Shown here: piece by piece, positions 45,433 through 53,535 of the stretch
Layout: the number at the start of each line of letters is the position of its first letter
Numbering within the stretch: the stretch's first letter is position 1
DNA from: Cystobacterineae bacterium
GTDB lineage: Bacteria > Myxococcota > Myxococcia > Myxococcales > Myxococcaceae
Assembly (NCBI GenBank): GCA_009782175.1
Contig: WRKR01000015.1
Location: forward strand, 1-58,814
Reading direction: 5' to 3'
Length of the DNA stretch: 58,814 nt
Translations under genes and position numbers: made by a program
The notes under the pieces: generated by a model
The model's database searches: none
What the model saw: only the letters and a program-made list of their open reading frames with translations
Told to the model about the DNA's origin: nothing

Positions 45433-46260
45433 TTGAAGCCAGAGCAGGTGGATGCCCAGCTGTTGGAAGGCCAGTCCAAGGCTTTGCTGAAGGCTTTGCA
45501 CCTGTTGACACCCACGGGCGCGTTGAATGCGGATGCGCGCCGCAAGCTGAAGCAGGTTAACCACCTCGTGCGGCTGTTGGAGCCGGCCATTGACGATATT
45601 TATGCGCGGCACGCCGAGCCCTGCCTTGTGGATGTGGGCGCAGGCAAGGGCTATTTGGGCTTTGTGCTGCATGAGTTGGTGCTGGCCAAGCGCGGTCGCG
45701 GCTTGCTTTATTGCGTAGAGTCCAACGCACAGCTTTTGGCCCGCGCCCAAGCCATGGCCGAGGAGCTGGGCTTTGCCAGGCTGCGCTTTGTGGCAAAGCC
45801 CATTGCAACCGCCGAACTGCCCCAGCACGTGCACCTCATAACGGGCCTGCACGCCTGTGACATAGCCACAGATGATGCTTTGGCACGTGCCTTGTTGTTG
45901 GGTGCAGAGCATATAGCGCTGGTGCCCTGCTGCCAAGCCGAGTTGGCACGCGAGTTGGCGCACTGCAAGGTGGCCACACCTGCCTTGCGTATGTTGTTTG
46001 CACACCCCTTGCACCGCCGGGAGTTTGGCTCCCACCTCAGCAATGTGCTGCGTTGCCTGGCCGCGCAGGCCATGGGCTACCAAGTGAGGGTGACAGAGTT
46101 GGTAGGTTGGGAGCATTCCGCAAAAAATGAGTTGTTGCTGTGCCGCCGCCTCCAAGCCCACAACCCGAAGGCCAAGCGCCAGCTGTTGGCCCTCCTGGAG
46201 TTGTTGCCTATACGCATGCATTTGCTGGAGGCTTTGGGGCCTGGCCTGTTGCGCTCCTGA
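45433..46260 (+). CDS. SAM-dependent methyltransferase (PF13679-like)
   Basis: The 275-residue protein has SAM motif I VDVGAGKGYLGFVLHEL, an acidic residue in YCVESNAQ, and the distinctive LHACDIATDDAL and VPCCQAEL segments of the methyltransferase family that includes METTL25/RRNAD1-type proteins. The substrate is unknown; RNA is likely by family. The start is TTG at 45433, 20 bases after the nfu stop, and a GTG five codons on is possible. It is probably co-transcribed with nfu and the VKOR-DsbA gene. Confidence 0.85.
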   Translation: MKPEQVDAQLLEGQSKALLKALHLLTPTGALNADARRKLKQVNHLVRLLEPAIDDIYARHAEPCLVDVGAGKGYLGFVLHELVLAKRGRGLLYCVESNAQLLARAQAMAEELGFARLRFVAKPIATAELPQHVHLITGLHACDIATDDALARALLLGAEHIALVPCCQAELARELAHCKVATPALRMLFAHPLHRREFGSHLSNVLRCLAAQAMGYQVRVTELVGWEHSAKNELLLCRRLQAHNPKAKRQLLALLELLPIRMHLLEALGPGLLRS

Positions 46261-46391
46261 GGCAAAGCTCCACGCCGCACAACAGGGGGAATGCATAGCT
46301 CTTTCGCCAGGGGCCTTGGCTCCTTCAATTGGTGGACGCCCACGAGAAAGCCATTCCGTTTGCCTGCCTCCTGGGTGTATATGCCTTGAGC

Positions 46392-47699
46392 ATGACGAAG
46401 CACCGCCCTTTGCCGCTCTCCCTGGCCTCTCATGTGGGGCTTTTGCTGAGTGCCGCTCTGATGTCTGCCTTGGCCTTGTGGCAATGGTTGGAGTTGGTGA
46501 AAGTGCGCCAAGGGGGAAGCGCGGCCTGTGCCTTAAATGAAACCCTCAACTGTGAAAAAGTGTGGGATACGGCTTTTGCCGCCTGGGTGCAAAGCACGCT
46601 GGGCATGCCTGTGGCTGCCCTGGGCCTCCTCTGGGGCCTTGGGGCTTTGGCCTGGGCGGTGGCCCTGTGCTTCAAAAAAAAACCGGCCTGGCTGGGCCTC
46701 AGTATTTGGGGCCTTAAGCTTTGGGCCCTGGCGGGGACACTCTCTTGCGTTATATTCGCCTATGTCTCCTGGCAGGCGGGCTCCGTCTGCATCAGCTGCA
46801 TGGCTACTTTTATTCTCGTCCTCGCCTATGCTTTCTGCGCCTTCGCCCTGCTGCCCCTCCATGCCTTGCTACCCAAAAACAGCTTTGTGCTGGGCTCTCT
46901 GCTCAGCCTCGCTTTGCTCCTCCTCCTGGGTGTCCTCCTTCAGCCCTTTGGCGCAAAAACCAAAGGCACAGGCCCTCTCCACCTGGAGCGCTCCTTCAAC
47001 AACCTCGCTGCCTCCCCCATAACCCTTGAGCACTTTTGGGCTGGCCTTAAACCCGAGGAGCGCAACAAAATAAAGAGAGAGCGCCAGGCCTTTTTGGCTG
47101 CACCAAGCCGCCCGCTCACCGCGCCTACACCGGGCCGCTTTCCACAGCAGGCCCCTGTGCTGCTGCAGGACTTTACGGACATTAAATGCGGCCACTGCAG
47201 AACGGCCGAAGCCATGTTAACCCAACTGCTGCGCACGCTCCCTGAAGGCAGCATGGCCGTGGAGCCCAGGTATTATCCCCTGGACAAAGAGTGCCACCCC
47301 TCCTCCCCACCTCTGGCGCCTGGCGCCCTCCCCGTGGGCGTGCGCTGCGCGGCAGCCTTGGCGCAAATTTGCCTCGAGGGCGCCGCGGACTTTGCGCAGC
47401 TGCGCGCTGAGTTGTTCCACGCAGCTGAGCGCTTGGCCACCCGAGAGGATGTGCTCGCCATGGCCTCCAAAGGCAAAACCCCGCGTAGCCAACTGCTGGC
47501 CTGCATGGCCTCAGCGGATGCGCGCGCCAGGCTGCATGCCGATATGGCTCTGGCCGAAACCTATGGCATATCGGGCACCCCCTTCTTCCTGCTGAATGGC
47601 AAACCCGTAGGCTTTGTCCCCTCCTTTTGGATGGCCATGGCCCTGGCCAAAGGCAATGCGGAGGATGCTGCCTTTGCCTCCCTGGCGGGTTCCCCTTAA
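46392..47699 (+). CDS. VKOR-DsbA fusion protein (disulfide-bond formation)
   Basis: A 435-residue protein that combines the two halves of a disulfide-making pathway. Residues 1-170 are a vitamin K epoxide reductase-like membrane domain with Cys46 and Cys54 (CALNETLNC) and a CISC pair (133-136) next to helix 4. Residues about 245-435 are a thioredoxin/DsbA domain with CGHC (266-269) and cis-Pro GTPFFLLNGK. The quinone-linked VKOR domain would re-oxidise the DsbA domain in cis. ATG at 46392 is used because it gives a normal N-terminal helix; the frame is open further upstream. Confidence 0.93.
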   Translation: MTKHRPLPLSLASHVGLLLSAALMSALALWQWLELVKVRQGGSAACALNETLNCEKVWDTAFAAWVQSTLGMPVAALGLLWGLGALAWAVALCFKKKPAWLGLSIWGLKLWALAGTLSCVIFAYVSWQAGSVCISCMATFILVLAYAFCAFALLPLHALLPKNSFVLGSLLSLALLLLLGVLLQPFGAKTKGTGPLHLERSFNNLAASPITLEHFWAGLKPEERNKIKRERQAFLAAPSRPLTAPTPGRFPQQAPVLLQDFTDIKCGHCRTAEAMLTQLLRTLPEGSMAVEPRYYPLDKECHPSSPPLAPGALPVGVRCAAALAQICLEGAADFAQLRAELFHAAERLATREDVLAMASKGKTPRSQLLACMASADARARLHADMALAETYGISGTPFFLLNGKPVGFVPSFWMAMALAKGNAEDAAFASLAGSP

Positions 47700-47730
47700 A
47701 ACCTCAATATAGCCCATGGGGCAACAGGCC

Positions 47731-48852
47731 CTAGGCCGTGGGGGGGGGCATGGGCATAAAGCTGCCGTTCTGCACTTTATACCAGAGGCTCTCGCGGGGG
47801 GTAGCTCCTTGTACGAGGCTGGCTGAAGTGGTGGTCAGCAGCACCTGGGTTTGGCTTTGGGCGACAAAGCGCATTAAAAAAGCATTGCGCTCCACGTCCA
47901 ACTCACTGGACACATCATCCAGCAGCAACACTGGCGCCATGCCCAGTGCGCCCTCGAGGTTGGCCACCTCCGCCACCTTCCATGCCAAGGCGAAGGCGCG
48001 GGTTTGGCCTTGTGAGGCAAAGGCACGCGCCTCAAGCCCACCTAAGTCAATTTCCAGATCATCCGCATGCGGCCCTACGCTGGTATACCCGCGCTCCACG
48101 TCGTGCCGCTGCTGGGCTTTGAGCTGCTCCAGCAGGGCTTGGGCCAGCACCTCCTCACGGGCCTCTTTAAAAAAGGCGGCCTCCCCCAGCGGCGCATAGC
48201 GCAGGCCAAGGGGGCCCCAGTCCGGGCCCATTTCACCCAAAACCCTTTGCAAACTGGGCAGCATTTCTTCCAGCAGGCGGCGGCGGCGCACCCAAATGCG
48301 CGCGCCCCAGCGGGCCAGGCTTTCACTCCACACCTCCAGTTGCTCCAAGCGGCGCTCTCTGAGCAGGCGGTTGCGAGACTTGAGGGTACATTGGAAGGAG
48401 CGGGCCTCGGCCACAAAAGCCGGAAAGCGGCTGGCGGCGGAATTGTCCAAGAGGCGACGGCGTGCACTGGGGGGGCTTTTCACCACCCACACATCCTCAG
48501 GCGTAAAGGCCACTGTAGGGAGGGGGCCCAACACCTCCCCCAGTTGGCTGCGCCGTTTCCCATCTACCTTCAGCTGCTTGGCATGCATATGTAGGGTTAT
48601 GGCCAGATGGCGCCTTGCACCGCCTATCTCCACCTCCAACTCGAGCTGTGTGCTGCCCTCTCCTCGTTGAATAAGCTCCTTCAGCCGCTGGGCTCGCAGG
48701 GGTTTTTGCGTGGTGAGGAAAAAAACAGCTTCCAGCAGGTTGGTTTTGCCTTGGCCGTTGTTGCCCAGAAAAACCGTCACCTTGGGGGAAAGCGCCAGTT
48801 GTGCGTGGCTTAAGTTTCTAAAATGGCGGCAGCCAATGTGCAAAAGCCTCAT
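47731..48852 (-). CDS. recF: DNA replication and repair protein RecF
   Basis: The 373-residue SMC-like ATPase has Walker A FLGNNGQGKTNLLEA, the QGQTRAFALAWKVAE signature region, and Walker B VLLLDDVSSELD. RecF loads RecA at single-strand gaps with RecO and RecR. It follows dnaN on the same strand, the usual dnaN-recF order, but gyrB is not downstream. The ATG lies in the first unit of a 16-bp tandem repeat (48840-48903), so the first few codons are repeated upstream in other frames. Confidence 0.95.
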   Translation of the reverse strand: MRLLHIGCRHFRNLSHAQLALSPKVTVFLGNNGQGKTNLLEAVFFLTTQKPLRAQRLKELIQRGEGSTQLELEVEIGGARRHLAITLHMHAKQLKVDGKRRSQLGEVLGPLPTVAFTPEDVWVVKSPPSARRRLLDNSAASRFPAFVAEARSFQCTLKSRNRLLRERRLEQLEVWSESLARWGARIWVRRRRLLEEMLPSLQRVLGEMGPDWGPLGLRYAPLGEAAFFKEAREEVLAQALLEQLKAQQRHDVERGYTSVGPHADDLEIDLGGLEARAFASQGQTRAFALAWKVAEVANLEGALGMAPVLLLDDVSSELDVERNAFLMRFVAQSQTQVLLTTTSASLVQGATPRESLWYKVQNGSFMPMPPPTA

Positions 48853-48903
48853 GGTGCAAAAGCCTCACGGCGCAAAAGCCTCACGGCGCAAAAGCCTCAC
48901 GCG
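48840..48903. repeat. 16-bp tandem repeat, four units, at the recF start
   Basis: Units gcaaaagcctcatggt, gcaaaagcctcacggc (twice) and gcaaaagcctcacgcg follow one another from 48840. On the coding strand of recF each unit reads GTGAGGCTTTTGC or, in the last, ATGAGGCTTTTGC, so start-like codons are repeated every 16 bases in shifting frames. Only the final ATG is in frame with recF. Confidence 0.85.
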
Positions 48904-48922
48904 AAAATTCCCCACCCGGGTG

Positions 48923-50029
48923 TTAAACGCGCATGGGCATGACGACGGCCAAATAACTGAGGTCGTCGGGGGACTGAATGAGGGCGGGGCTGTGCTCATC
49001 CCCCAGAGAGAGGAGGACTTCCTCCGAGGAGAGGGCGCCAAGCACATCCAGCAAATAGCGTGCATTAAAGCCAATGCTTAACTCCTCACCGGTATGGCTG
49101 AGGGCAATGTCGTCGCGGGCCTCACCCAAATCCGGGTTCTGCGTGGAAATGCGCAGGAGGTTTTCTGAAAAAGTCATGCGTACCGCGTTGGATTTTTCGG
49201 TGGACAGCAAGGCAATGCGTTTGAGCCCTTCGGCCAGGCGCATGCGCGGCAGGGAAAGCTGACGCTCAGGCTGCTTGGGGATGACGCGCTGATAGTCCGG
49301 AAATTGCCCATCCACCAAACGCATAACCATGGACAAGTCGGCCCTCTTAAAGAGGAAGAGGTTGTTGACAAAGGCCAAAAGCACCTCGGCCTCCTGGGCT
49401 TCATCCAACAGTTTGCGCAGCTCCAAGAGGCCTTTGCGCGGCAAAATGGCCCCGGGCAGAGAAGCCAATTCCGCATGAAGCTCGCGCTCAACCATGGCCA
49501 GCCGGTGCCCATCCGTTGCCACCATGCGGACTTTGTTGTCCGCTCTGGGCTCAAAAAAAACGCCATTCAAATTATAGCGCGTCTCATCCGTGGAAATGGC
49601 GAAGGAAGTCCGGCGAATCATCTCCAACAAGTTGGCCGCCGGAATAGAAACCCAGTGTGCGGACTCCCGGGAGGGCAGTTTGGGAAACTCCTCTTCAGAG
49701 AGCCCCACCAAGCGATAATTGGCTGAGCCGGAATTCATTTCCACATGGTTGTTGGGCCTTTTGGAAAAGGAAACCTGGGCTTCGGGCAAATTCTGCACAA
49801 TATCCAACAAATGCTTCGCCGAGAGTGCGACGGCACCCGGCGTGGAAACCTGTGCGGGCAAGTCACTGGTGAGGCCCACATCCAAGTCAAAAGCCGTCAC
49901 AGAAACTTGTTGGGGTTTTGCCTGGACGAGCACATGTGAAAGAATGGGCATTGTCGCTTTGCGCTCCACAACGCCTTGGGCTCTGGCAAGGGCCTTCCTC
50001 AACTCATCCGTGGAAATTTGGAATTCCAT
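48923..50029 (-). CDS. dnaN: DNA polymerase III beta subunit (sliding clamp)
   Basis: The 368-residue protein is full length, with three clamp domains. Recognisable segments are MEFQISTDELRKALARAQGVVERK, YNLNGVFFE, ATDGHRLAMVE and the C-terminal YLAVVMPMRV. It forms the ring that holds the polymerase on DNA. ATG at 50029 is the family start; the open frame continues upstream without support. dnaA, normally upstream of dnaN, is absent. The upstream DNA is a 19-bp tandem repeat and then divergent nrfH. Confidence 0.96.
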   Translation of the reverse strand: MEFQISTDELRKALARAQGVVERKATMPILSHVLVQAKPQQVSVTAFDLDVGLTSDLPAQVSTPGAVALSAKHLLDIVQNLPEAQVSFSKRPNNHVEMNSGSANYRLVGLSEEEFPKLPSRESAHWVSIPAANLLEMIRRTSFAISTDETRYNLNGVFFEPRADNKVRMVATDGHRLAMVERELHAELASLPGAILPRKGLLELRKLLDEAQEAEVLLAFVNNLFLFKRADLSMVMRLVDGQFPDYQRVIPKQPERQLSLPRMRLAEGLKRIALLSTEKSNAVRMTFSENLLRISTQNPDLGEARDDIALSHTGEELSIGFNARYLLDVLGALSSEEVLLSLGDEHSPALIQSPDDLSYLAVVMPMRV

Positions 50030-50577
50030 AGCGTTGCCTCTAACCTGAGTGCCTGGGCAGAGCAAGTGGCAGTTTTATGCAAAAGCCGTGCAGGGAGAGA
50101 GGCAAAGCAAGGCTCCCCTTTCCTCGCCTGTGCAGCCCTCAAAAAACACCGCCGCCTCGGCAAAACACCGCAGCTCTCACAAAGCAGAGCCGTTCCAACA
50201 CCATGCTGCAGCCTCAGCAGAATGATGCAGCCCCAGCAGAATGTTGCAACCATGGCAGAATACTGCAACCTCAGCAGAACGCTGCAGCTTTGGCAAAATG
50301 CTGCACTCCCAACGAAACGCTGCACTCCCAACAAAACACTGCACTCCCAACGAAATGCTGCAGCTTTGGCGAAACAGTACAACTCCAGCACAACAATAAC
50401 AGCTCCGGCAAAACAGCACGGGTCCAAAAAAACAGCATAAATGTAGAAAAAACAGTGCAAAGAGGGGAGAGGTACCCCAAAATCAGTATTATAATTTCAA
50501 TGGGTTATTAAAAAAAATTCATGCAAGTGTGTTTTTTGTGGAAAATTACAATCAGCTGAATAAGGATGCTGCCCATT
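50030..50577. other. Intergenic region between dnaN and nrfH
   Basis: About 550 bases with no credible gene. Most of it is the 19-bp tandem array at about 50195-50420. Close to nrfH the DNA becomes A/T-rich (50480-50560, including tattataattt), which should hold the nrfH promoter. I found no consensus DnaA box, so I cannot call an origin here. Confidence 0.65.
50195..50420. repeat. 19-bp tandem repeat, about eleven units
   Basis: Units such as gcagaacgctgcagctttg, gcaaaatgctgcactccca, acgaaacgctgcactccca and acaaaacactgcactccca succeed each other with a 19-base step and decay toward the right. The step is not a multiple of three, so the frames that cross it are not genes. Two forms alternate, ending in ctccca or ctttgg. 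Confidence 0.85.
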
Positions 50578-51036
50578 ATGAGTGTCGGTCGATCTACTTT
50601 GCTTGTAGGCATAGCCGGGCTAGCCGTTGGCTTAGGAGTTGGAATTGGCAGCTATACTTTTTTTTATGCGGAAGGAGGCTCATATCTGAAGGATGACTCC
50701 AAAGCCTGCAATAATTGCCACGTCATGAATGAGTTTTTTGCAGACTGGAGCAAATCCTCTCACCACCATGTCGCAACCTGCAACGATTGCCACACCCCCT
50801 CACAGAGCCTGTTTGACAAATATTATGTCAAAGCACGCAATGGCTATAACCATGCGGTTGCCTTTACGACGGGAAATTTCCCGGACAACATTCGAATTAG
50901 CGACGCCAACCGCGAGGTCGTCGAAAGGCAATGTCGAGCGTGCCATAGCGATATTGTCTCCGCAATTGAAGAGCATAGAAAAGATGGGGATTTGTCTTGT
51001 GTCAAATGCCACCGTTCCGCAGGCCATTTGCACTGA
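50578..51036 (+). CDS. nrfH: Tetraheme cytochrome c NrfH (quinol dehydrogenase subunit)
   Basis: NrfH takes electrons from menaquinol and passes them to NrfA. The 152-residue protein has an N-terminal membrane anchor (about residues 6-32) and four heme motifs: CNNCH, CNDCH, CRACH and CVKCH. It has the NapC/NirT-family length. ATG at 50578 has AAGGA eleven bases upstream; an ATG 12 bases earlier sits directly on that site and is unlikely. nrfA follows. Confidence 0.95.
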   Translation: MSVGRSTLLVGIAGLAVGLGVGIGSYTFFYAEGGSYLKDDSKACNNCHVMNEFFADWSKSSHHHVATCNDCHTPSQSLFDKYYVKARNGYNHAVAFTTGNFPDNIRISDANREVVERQCRACHSDIVSAIEEHRKDGDLSCVKCHRSAGHLH

Positions 51037-51113
51037 GTTTGAGGCCACATATATTGAAAGGGAGGAGTTGATGAGACTTCCAAACAAGGACTGTTTTCAA
51101 GGAGAGTTAACTC

Positions 51114-52682
51114 ATGGCTGAACAATCTAGCCGAGCTGGTTTATTTACTGTTGTTGCTGTGGTTGCCGCGTTGGCTGGAGGCCTGGGCGCCTTTCTGGTG
51201 GCTAACATTGCAGGAAAAAAAGCAGAAGAAAGAGCCATCTTCTATAACCGGGTCGTCACGCTGACAGACAAAATAGAAGATCCAGCCATTTGGGGAGAAA
51301 ACTATCCCAAACAATACGCTGACTATATGAAGACAAGCATTATGCAGCCCACCAAATATGGCGGCAGCTATGCCATCGACCTGCCCGACAAAGACAGGTG
51401 GGATATTGGCAAGAAATGGCCGGGCCACACCGACGACCGCCAAAAGGTTTCCTATTCACACATTGATAAAGATCCAAGTTTGCAAAGAATGTGGAGAGGC
51501 TATGCCTTCAGCGTCGACTTCAGAGAAGACCGCGGCCACCACTACATGTTGGACGACCAAACCTTCACAAGACGCCAAGAAGTGGTGGACCAATTCGGCA
51601 ACTGCATGAATTGTCACGCCTCTGCCTATGTGGCTTTCATGGATCTGGGCCAGGGAGACATCGTGGAGGGCTTCAAAAAATTCAACAAACTCCCCTATTT
51701 CGAAGCGCGTGACAAGGTGAAACACCCCATCACCTGCATTGATTGCCATAACCCCGAAAACATGAAACTGCGCATCTCCCGCCCAGGGTTGATGATCGGC
51801 TTGGCCAACCTGAAAAAGTCCCAAGGCATTGAAAATTATGATGTCAACAAGCAGGCCACCCCCACGGAAATGCGCAGCTATGTGTGCGCGCAGTGCCACG
51901 TTGAATATTATTTTAACGCGGAAAAAGAGCTTGTTTTCCCCTGGCATAGAGGCCTCAAGCCGGACAACATGATGGACCACTATGACAGTCCGGAAGTCTC
52001 TTTCCGGGATTGGTTCCACGCGGAAAGCAATGCGCCACTCCTCAAAGCTCAGCACCCCGAGTTTGAGTTGTGGAGCCAAGGCATTCACGCGCGCTCCGGT
52101 GTCTCTTGCGCGGACTGCCACATGCCCTATAAACGCGAGGGCGCTGTCAAAATCAGCGACCATTGGATCCGCAGCCCGCTCTTAAACCTCAACCGCGCTT
52201 GCCAAAGCTGCCACAAATGGTCCGAGGAAGAGTTGAAAGGCAGAGTCGAAGAAATTCAAGACCGAACCTTCGCACTCCGCAACAAAGCCATGCAAGCCCT
52301 CATGGAGCTCATTGACGGCATTATGGCCGCCAAGCTGGACGGTACCAGCGAGCAACAGCTTTATGACGCTCGCTATATGCAGCGCCGCGCCCAATTCTTC
52401 CTGGATTTTGTCGAAGCCGAAAACTCCACAGGCTTCCATGCACCCCAAGAGGCTACCCGCCTTTTGGCTGAAGCTTTGGATTTTGCACGCCAAGGCCTTC
52501 TTGCCTTGAAAGATCCAAACTTTAAAGGAGGCTTCTATGTGGCCAAACCCGACTCCAACGGCCTGGAGTTTGAGAAGAAGCCCATTCCTCAAGGCATTCA
52601 ATACCAGCCAGGACGCAACGCACCGGATGCGGCTGATGCACCCCCGCCTCCGCCTCCTCCTCCACCTCCAGAAGTCCCCTAA
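51114..52682 (+). CDS. nrfA: Ammonia-forming cytochrome c nitrite reductase NrfA, CxxCH-type active-site heme
   Basis: NrfA reduces nitrite to ammonium with six electrons in the periplasm. The 522-residue protein has an uncleaved-looking N-terminal helix (about 10-33) and five heme motifs: CMNCH (164-168), CIDCH (208-212), CAQCH (258-262), CADCH (332-336) and CQSCH (363-367). Most NrfA proteins have CxxCK at the first, active-site heme; here it is CxxCH, as in a known minority class. The C-terminal 40 residues end in a run of ten Pro residues, which is not typical. It follows nrfH by 77 bases and is closed by a strong terminator. Confidence 0.95.
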   Translation: MAEQSSRAGLFTVVAVVAALAGGLGAFLVANIAGKKAEERAIFYNRVVTLTDKIEDPAIWGENYPKQYADYMKTSIMQPTKYGGSYAIDLPDKDRWDIGKKWPGHTDDRQKVSYSHIDKDPSLQRMWRGYAFSVDFREDRGHHYMLDDQTFTRRQEVVDQFGNCMNCHASAYVAFMDLGQGDIVEGFKKFNKLPYFEARDKVKHPITCIDCHNPENMKLRISRPGLMIGLANLKKSQGIENYDVNKQATPTEMRSYVCAQCHVEYYFNAEKELVFPWHRGLKPDNMMDHYDSPEVSFRDWFHAESNAPLLKAQHPEFELWSQGIHARSGVSCADCHMPYKREGAVKISDHWIRSPLLNLNRACQSCHKWSEEELKGRVEEIQDRTFALRNKAMQALMELIDGIMAAKLDGTSEQQLYDARYMQRRAQFFLDFVEAENSTGFHAPQEATRLLAEALDFARQGLLALKDPNFKGGFYVAKPDSNGLEFEKKPIPQGIQYQPGRNAPDAADAPPPPPPPPPPEVP

Positions 52683-52756
52683 ATAGAAAGGCCCCAGGCG
52701 CTTTCCCCAGGGCCCTTTCCAAGAAATAATTTCTGAAAAATACGGGAAGAACAAAG

Positions 52757-52785
52757 GCGCCTGCTTCAACAAGCAGGCGCTTTTT
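52757..52785 (+). terminator. Intrinsic terminator after nrfA
   Basis: A perfect 10-bp stem gcgcctgctt/aagcaggcgc with a caac loop (52757-52780) is followed by TTTTT. A second, weaker GC stem lies just upstream at about 52686-52718. Together they separate nrfHA from the ATP synthase genes. Confidence 0.9.
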
Positions 52786-52849
52786 ATTTGAGGGGTTTTA
52801 TTTTTTTCGGGTATTTTATATTTTTCCTCAAAGCTGCTAAGCGCAAACC

Positions 52850-53095
52850 ATGCAAAAATTGTCGCCTTTGGCCAAAACCATGCGGGAGATGGCGCCCTGG
52901 TTGGACGCGGCAGGGAGGATTACGGGGGGCTTGGGCTTTGGGGCCCTCTTGGGCTGGGCCTTAACGGGCTATTGGGAAGTAGGCGCCTGGGGCTGGGGCC
53001 TGGGCCTGGGCCTGGGGGCCCTGTTGGGTTTGGCAGGCTTTATTATGGCCGCAACCCGGCTTTCCCAGGGCAAAAACAGAGAGGGGCCCCCATGA
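52850..53095 (+). CDS. AtpZ/AtpI-like small membrane protein of the ATP synthase cluster
   Basis: An 81-residue protein with two membrane helices (about 24-45 and 48-70), of the AtpZ/ATPase gene 1 family, in which small subunits of uncertain function precede the Fo genes and may transport Mg or assist c-ring assembly. Gly-rich helices (GLGLGLGALLGLAG) and a basic C-terminal tail are typical. The next gene overlaps its stop as ATGA. Confidence 0.85.
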   Translation: MQKLSPLAKTMREMAPWLDAAGRITGGLGFGALLGWALTGYWEVGAWGWGLGLGLGALLGLAGFIMAATRLSQGKNREGPP

Positions 53096-53535
53096 GGCTG
53101 CTTCTCACATTTTTTGGGGCAGAGGTGGGGGCCTCTTTGCTCATCTGGCTGGGCATAAAAATAAGGCTCGCCTATGTGTCTGCGAGCCTGCCAGCTTGCA
53201 AGGCCGTCACTTATGGGCCGCAGATGCAGGCCACCAACGTTGGGGTGCTTTTGGCTGTTGTTGCAGGGCTTTTGGCTTTGGGCTTGAAGGCCTGGGCCAT
53301 GCACTCCAAGAGTGCCAAGTTGGTGCAGCGGGCCTTGTTGGTGGTGTCGCTTTCTCTGGCCGTCCGCGCCGTTATTTTGGCCGCGGGTTTGCTGTGGGCG
53401 CTCAACAAAATACAAGCGCCAGGTGCTTTCTTGCTTGGCTTTTTATGTGTCTACGCTATGCAGCTTGTTTTAGAGGTCAGCTATTTGGCCCTCGAGCAGA
53501 AAAAACAGTCTTTGCCCAAAAGAGGGAATGAATGA
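53092..53535 (+). CDS. atpI: ATP synthase subunit I-like membrane protein
   Basis: A 147-residue protein with four membrane helices in the position of AtpI, which helps assemble the c-ring. Sequence identity with E. coli AtpI is not obvious by eye, so the name rests on location, length and topology. The ATG at 53092 overlaps the previous stop (ATGA) and its own stop overlaps the atpB start in the same way, so the three genes are translationally coupled. Confidence 0.75.
   Translation: MRLLLTFFGAEVGASLLIWLGIKIRLAYVSASLPACKAVTYGPQMQATNVGVLLAVVAGLLALGLKAWAMHSKSAKLVQRALLVVSLSLAVRAVILAAGLLWALNKIQAPGAFLLGFLCVYAMQLVLEVSYLALEQKKQSLPKRGNE

Noticed and set aside
45292-46296. A 334-residue minus-strand open frame
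   Set aside because: It is antisense to nfu and the methyltransferase and has the Gln/His-rich composition of a shadow frame.
50077-50511. A 144-residue plus-strand frame rich in Gln, Asn and Cys
   Set aside because: It crosses a 19-bp tandem repeat, whose step is not a multiple of three, so the reading is accidental.
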